DNA from: Terana coerulea
Lineage: Eukaryota; Basidiomycota; Agaricomycetes; Polyporales; Phanerochaetaceae
Assembly: GCA_024811115.1 (NCBI GenBank)
Contig: JAKOGH010000494.1
Span: 1-13,403 of the forward strand
Reading direction: 5' to 3'
DNA: 13,403 bases
In this document: one piece after another, positions 7,338 through 13,403 of the stretch
Layout: each line of letters opens with the position of its first letter
Position numbering within the stretch: position 1 is the stretch's first letter
Program-made: the position numbers and the translations under genes
The notes under the pieces: model-generated
Told to the model about the DNA's origin: nothing
Seen by the model: the letters and a program-made list of their open reading frames with translations, nothing else
Databases searched by the model: none

Positions 7338-9906
7338 CTAATCCTTTATGCGTAAATATATCTCGGGCGTCGTGCACCGTAAAACTACCCTTGGCATAAG
7401 TTGGCTACCAGTTCGCACGCCTGCCGAGACCCTGAGTGGGATTTGTAAGCTGAGACAAGGAATAAGGCATCTGAGCTCACCTCGTGAAATGCCAAGGTGC
7501 CCTGACTGTACTCACATTGTCAACAGCCATCCTTGAAAGCTCTCCCTTTGCTCTCCTTATGCTCATGTCCTAACCAGCATTCATCTGTTAGTAGCTGGAC
7601 AGGGATGAGACACAAATATGTACCTAGCTTGGTCGTCTGTGTAGCAGCACGAGGACGGGAGCGGAATCTAAGGTGTGTGTAGAATATCAGTACTGACATT
7701 TGGAGTCGGCGCACGGTCAGAACTTACGAGTGGGTGAGCAGAATCGCAGAGTTGCGCGTGCCTTATATGGAGTCAGCACAACCACAAAGCGCTGACTGCG
7801 CACTGACCTGGGATCTGAGACATTGTTATTGAGTTGTAATACCCCACCCTGAAGCGCTACCCTGCGTGACAGCCGCACCCTGCACGCCGCAGGGACACCG
7901 GCATAACAAGCTCTGGTCATACTCCGAGTTCCATGTTGTATGCCGTCCGGTTGAGATTCAAATCACGGCGCTTCAACAGTGGTGCAAGCCCTCATAAGGA
8001 TTCCCGTATCTCGGTGCTGGTACACGCAGAGATGGGCGAGGTTGGGGGATAGTCACTGTTTACACTAAAGATTAAGAGCGTGTTGTTAAACAATATTGCT
8101 GGGAAGCCACGTACTCAGTTTCCAGACCAGAGTACTTTTTTGTAGTGCCTCCCGTTAGGGTTGGCAGACAGACTGTAACTTACTAGACATAAGTTGACTC
8201 GGACAGCATTCAGGCTCAAGGGCTGAGGTACTCACCAGAGTTTCTATCAGCCGCCGGCGCCGGACGTGAGAAATGATAAAGATAGGTGCTGAAAGAGTTC
8301 CAGCCTCTCATAAGAAAGAGGCAAGCAGGTCGCAACTCACCACAACTCTTTCAGCAATGTTGCAAGTAGTACAATCGGTCCAAGGAGCAGAATCCGTGCA
8401 AGCGTCTTACGGGCTGATCGGAAGCCTCTCCGAATACGGAAATTGAGCGTCAAACCTGCAAATTGGCGTAATCGGTAAGAGCCGCCAGGATTCCTTTCGA
8501 TGTGACTGCGAGGGGCACGATACGGCATGTAGAATAACCTGTCCATGTTGTCCTGCAATATTGAATACAGAGTAAGTTTCAAACTTATCGCAGCAATGTT
8601 ACAGCTCCTGACTGCCGACCTCTCTTTCAGTGCCACATCATGGGAAAGAGCATGCAGATTACTTCCCATATGGCCTCCTATCCATGTAAACCTACCTACA
8701 CCGGACGGCCCCCTACATCTTGCTTGTCTCGTTCAGCAATATGCTCATTTGCACTGCGTTTGACTGGCCGAAGCCGGAAAGGTTGTATCGGGTCCTTCAA
8801 ATCAGACGTGAGTGTATGTTTCTACAATATTTTCCCACTCGGAACCCGGCAGTCAGTCGCCCTCGGTGCCGTGGGTGCTGGCAGTCCCGAGACATCCTCA
8901 TAGGCTGGGAGTGGTTTTAAGCATCCTTGTCAAATCACGAAGTTTGACAGACATCCAAGAGAATGAATCCTCTATTTTTGGACATGTGCTCACTCCGCTT
9001 GTGAAAATAGAGCTGGCCAATGTCCCTCATCGCCGAACGTTATTCCTACCAACAACCAGTACCACGGAACCGCCCGCACATCCTCTCATGAAACCGTATG
9101 GTGTCGGTAAGCCTCGACTCTCTCGCTGTCAACACGCCAATCATATCTGATCGTTTCACGAAGCGCATTCAACGAGTACACTGCGAGTCTTGTCCGCACA
9201 TCTCACAAAGGTTCGAATTGCTCGTTCGTCGGCTGGTTTACCTCAGCAGGGAGGTCACTGTTCTTTGGACCAAACTATGCAACCATGGGGCCTGCGTCGC
9301 GATGCTCCAATTGCTGGGTGCAATGACCGCCAGACAGGCATGGATACAATCGACAAATTTTGCGCCAACACCGCCTCACTGGTGCAGTCCCATTCCTCTG
9401 GGTCTCACGTCCATGGTCACTATGCTCTCCCACAACTTTTGCTGCTGAACCTGGTCATAACCGAGTCTCCCGAGTCTCCCTCCACCCACCTTTGGGAAGC
9501 GATTCCTCACTGAACAGCGCCAGCACGAGGAGAATCACAGTGTCCTGCCCCTCTGGACGCCAAACGCCCCAGCAGACTGGTAAATGGACTCGTATTTACC
9601 ACGCAACCACAGCGTCGTCGGCTCCCGTCTACTCACACTCCTGTGAGCCATCCAAACCCGCGGTACGCGATTGGAGCATCGCGCTATGGTCGCCTGAGAG
9701 CACACCCAGCACCGCCAACCGTGCTGAAAGCGAGATTGACTGCTGGTTGTGACGGCGTAGTGAAGGGCCTGTGCAGGCGGGCCCGGAGGGCGGTCACCCA
9801 CAGTCCTGTGAGTTCGGGGAAAACAACAATCTGCACCACGCTGCTCACCACTCATCCATAGCTGGACGTGCGGCGGACGATGAAGTCATGGCTGTACGCG
9901 GAGAGG
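7338..9906. other. Gene-poor stretch, no confident gene
   Basis: These 2.5 kb hold only short overlapping frames (up to about 130 codons) on both strands, with no domain I recognise. Several sequences look like introns on both strands, for example plus GTAAGT near 8573 to CTTTCAG near 8630, and minus GTGAGT at 8340 to TTTCAG at 8289. The strands contradict each other, so no model is preferred apart from the weak candidate at 7520-7823. I saw no terminal inverted repeats, long terminal repeats or rRNA. The last few hundred bases before 9906 should include the upstream region of the manganese peroxidase gene. Confidence 0.4.
7520..7823 (-). CDS. Speculative small four-exon gene, unknown product
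   Basis: Starting at ATG 7821-7823, exons 7808-7823, 7728-7761, 7624-7667 and 7520-7569 join with no stop until TGA at 7520-7522. The predicted peptide is about 47 residues, basic in its second half, with no recognised domain or signal peptide. The introns are 46, 60 and 54 bp with donors GTCAGT, GTAAGT and GTACAT; the last has a textbook CTAAC branch site. Frame is kept across three introns of phases 1, 2 and 1, which is suggestive but could arise by chance in a region searched this hard. Beyond the TGA the same frame stays open into GTGAGC, so the end is uncertain as well. There is no homology support. Confidence 0.18.
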
Positions 9907-9914
9907 TATAAAAG
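9907..9914 (+). promoter_or_regulatory. TATA box of manganese peroxidase gene
   Basis: TATAAAAG lies 137 bp upstream of the peroxidase ATG, a spacing that allows a start site near 9935-9945 and a leader of about 100 nt. Fungal class II peroxidase promoters commonly have such a TATA box. An inverted CCAAT (ATTGG) lies at 9670-9674. I saw no exact metal-response-like element (TGCRCNC, either strand) between about 9500 and the ATG. Confidence 0.7.
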
Positions 9915-10043
9915 CTAGGACGCGTACTGCCTACAATCTTCAGGACAACCGGGTTCTACACTCAGGCATCACTCCTCAGGACAACGAGTTTCTCGCTCGC
10001 CTATCCTCACTCCCCTTTCTCCACCTTCGCTCTCGACTTAGCA

Positions 10044-11425
<1,382 letters not shown>

Positions 11426-11971
11426 GCTTCTGCTGAGGATCGTTGCTTCACACTCTGTCCGCTACACGCACTCTAGAGCGTTATTTATCTTGCATCTCAG
11501 TGGGCTTTATGGTTATACATGTGTACTGTTACGGCATAAATCATATACTTGCGTTGTGCGACGCGCGTTCTACATACCTACGGCTTGTGCCATTTCTATT
11601 CCGTCAGATTTTAACGCTGCGACCGCGCGATTCGGTCTGTCTTGTGAGTCAAAAGCGGTACACCGCTCTGGTAGCGAGAGAGCTAGTGGCACACAACGGT
11701 TCTGCCTCAGTATCCTCTTTCTATTCATGTCCCCCTCCTAATTTCATGCCGCTTCCTTAGCTTACCCCACATAATAACAAACCACACATCAACTAGAAAC
11801 CAGCACCCAAAATTACCCCGCCCATTAAATGCACGACGGATTCCTGAAATTTCAATACATCGAAAGTATGATAGACATCTATACGAGACAAACAATTACA
11901 GTGCGAAAGCATTGCGAGGGGAACATCCAAGAAGTGTCATCGTAAAGTCATGCAGTCCAACCAACAGTCGT
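11426..11971. other. Convergent intergenic spacer, 3' regions of peroxidase and CYS3
   Basis: These 546 bases separate two genes that end toward each other. They should contain both 3' UTRs and polyadenylation sites. I see no gene, RNA or repeat. Short frames at 11346-11760 look like noise and have no recognisable domain. Confidence 0.6.
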
Positions 11972-13403
11972 CTACGGCGAAAGCGTACCCGCCGCGACCT
12001 CGAGCGCCTGCTCGACATCCGCGACCAGGTCCTCCTCCTCCTCGACGCCGACCGACAGCCGGACGAAGTTGTCCGAGATGCCGAGCAGCGCGCGCTCGGC
12101 CGCGGGGATGCTCCCGTGCGTCATCTGCGCGGGGTGCTCCGCGAGGGACTCGACGCCGCCGAGCGACTCCGCGAGCGTGAAGAGCCGCGCGGCGCGCAGG
12201 AACGCGTCCGCCTGCGCGAGCCCGCCGCGGATGCGGAACGAGACCATGCCGCCGTACGGGAACCCGTCCGCCGCGCCGTGCGCCTGGGTGTACTGGTCGA
12301 CGAAGCGGCGGGCGTGCGGCGCGAGCGACTGGTAGGCCAGCGCGTGCCGGGGGTGCGACGCGAGGCCGGGGTAGATGACCTGCTCGACGTGCGGGGAGCG
12401 CGCGAGTGCGCGGGCGACGGCGAGCGCGTTCGCGCCGTGCGCCTTCATACGCAGGTGCAGTGTCTTCGCGCCGCGCTGCGCGAGCCAGCTGTCGTACGCG
12501 CTCGGCACCGCGCCGATCGCGTTCTGCAGGAAGCGCAGCTGCGTGGCGAGCTCCGCGTGCCGCGCGGGGAGAATCAGGGCGCCCATGACGACGTCCGAGT
12601 GCCCGTTCACGTACTTCGTGAGGCTGTGCAGAACGATGTCCGCGCCCTGCAGGAGCGGGGACTGGTAGAAGGGCGAGAGGAAGGTGTTGTCGACGAGCAC
12701 GAGGGGCGCGGCGGGGTGGGACTTGGCGAGGGAGACGATGCGGGGGATGTCGATTAGGCGGAGCGTAGGGTTGGTGGGAGTTTCTATCCATATCAGCTGC
12801 AGGCACGGGAAGTCAGAAAGCTGCACGAATTGCAATGAAGGCAGGACGGACCTTGGTATTCGGCTGAATGGCAGCAATGATAGCGTCGTCCTCTGCATTC
12901 TCCAAATCTACGAATGAAGTTTCGAGTCCTTGGTTGACTTTTGCGACTTTGGTCATGTAACGGAATGTGCCGCCGTAGACATCGTTCACGGAGATTATAT
13001 GCGCATTCGGCCCTAATGACTGGAGGACGGTGGCCGTGGTTGCAGATCCCGAGGCAAACGCCAGGGCGTGCGCACCGCCGGCCTCTATCGAGGCAAGAGT
13101 CTCCTCCAAGGCATTTCGGTTGGGGTTGCCTGAGCGAGAGTACTCAAAACCCTACAAAAACCACGAATCAATTCAACTGCTCTGACGTAGCGCTGCGGAA
13201 AATGTGGTGACACAGAAACACACACCACGAAATCGGCGAAAAGCAGCGAGAGCGCCTACGCACCTTGTGGTTGCCTATGCCATCCTGCTTGTACGTCGTG
13301 CTCAGGGATATCGACGGGATGACCGCGCCCGTCTCCGGGTTTGGCTCAGAGCCTACATGGATCGCGCGGGTACCAAAGCCGTGCACGGGCTTCTTCACGC
13401 CGT
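11972..13403 (-). CDS. CYS3: Cystathionine gamma-lyase (5' end beyond window)
   Basis: Exons 13264-13403 (partial), 12852-13151 and 11972-12796 encode about 420 visible residues, ending with TAG at 11972-11974; introns are 112 and 55 bp. This PLP-dependent fold-type I enzyme of reverse transsulfuration cleaves cystathionine to cysteine, 2-oxobutyrate and ammonia in the cytosol. Visible marks are FGTRAIHVGSEP, PSISLSTTYKQ, EYSRSGNPNRNALE, SGSATTATVLQ, VYGGTFRYM, WIETPTNPTL, the cofactor Asp in VDNTFLSP, and the Schiff-base Lys in SLTKYVNGHSD (codon 12614-12616). The end has SLGGVESLAEHPAQMTH and the Ser/Arg block near VRLSVGVE. By comparison with yeast Cys3 only a few N-terminal codons are missing. 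Cystathionine gamma-synthase is a close relative, but the YSRSGNPNR and FLQNAIGAVPS wording fits the lyase better. No lesion is seen. GC-rich third positions make long false frames on both strands here. Confidence 0.93.

Noticed and set aside
9098..9752. Overlapping plus-strand frames of 107-130 codons
   Set aside because: Three frames are open over the same bases, none has a signal peptide, domain or consistent splice signals; low-complexity Ser/Pro content explains them.
11912..12806. Long frames of 281 (plus) and 289 (minus) codons over CYS3
   Set aside because: They are shadows of the GC-rich CYS3 exon, highly Arg-rich and without domain character.

Overview
The window is nuclear DNA from a filamentous basidiomycete, most likely a white-rot member of the Polyporales. 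The reasons are genes with several 50-70 bp GT..AG introns, a spliced tRNA-Tyr, and a class II manganese peroxidase of the long type known from Phanerochaete-like wood-rot fungi. Nothing looks prokaryotic, viral or organellar.

Layout, left to right. Positions 91-977 hold a tandem array of about 13 copies of a T-arm (B-box-like) motif spaced about 72 bp apart. Positions 1194-2501 (minus) hold a decayed extended short-chain dehydrogenase/reductase with three disabling lesions. A spacer with two perfect hairpins and another B-box-like motif follows. Positions 3399-4665 (plus) encode a secreted alpha/beta hydrolase of the esterase-713-like type. It is convergent with 4823-6024 (minus), the translation factor eIF3 subunit g in seven exons. 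tRNA-Tyr(GTA) lies at 6142-6226. A 358-bp non-autonomous hAT-type element with a perfect 8-bp target duplication lies at 6408-6765. Positions 6774-9906 are gene-poor and hold a decayed coding remnant and a possible tiny spliced gene. Positions 10044-11425 (plus) encode a manganese peroxidase in five exons with a one-base deletion in exon 1. Positions 11972-13403 (minus) encode cystathionine gamma-lyase, running off the right edge.

The genes are not an operon or an evident cluster. Housekeeping genes (eIF3g, tRNA-Tyr, CYS3) are interleaved with secreted or accessory ones (esterase, peroxidase, reductase) and repeats. Two of the accessory genes are broken: the reductase clearly, and the peroxidase by one indel that could also be a sequence error. 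The least explained structure is the roughly 72-bp periodic T-arm array at the left end. Exon boundaries were inferred by eye from splice signals and family conservation, not from transcripts.
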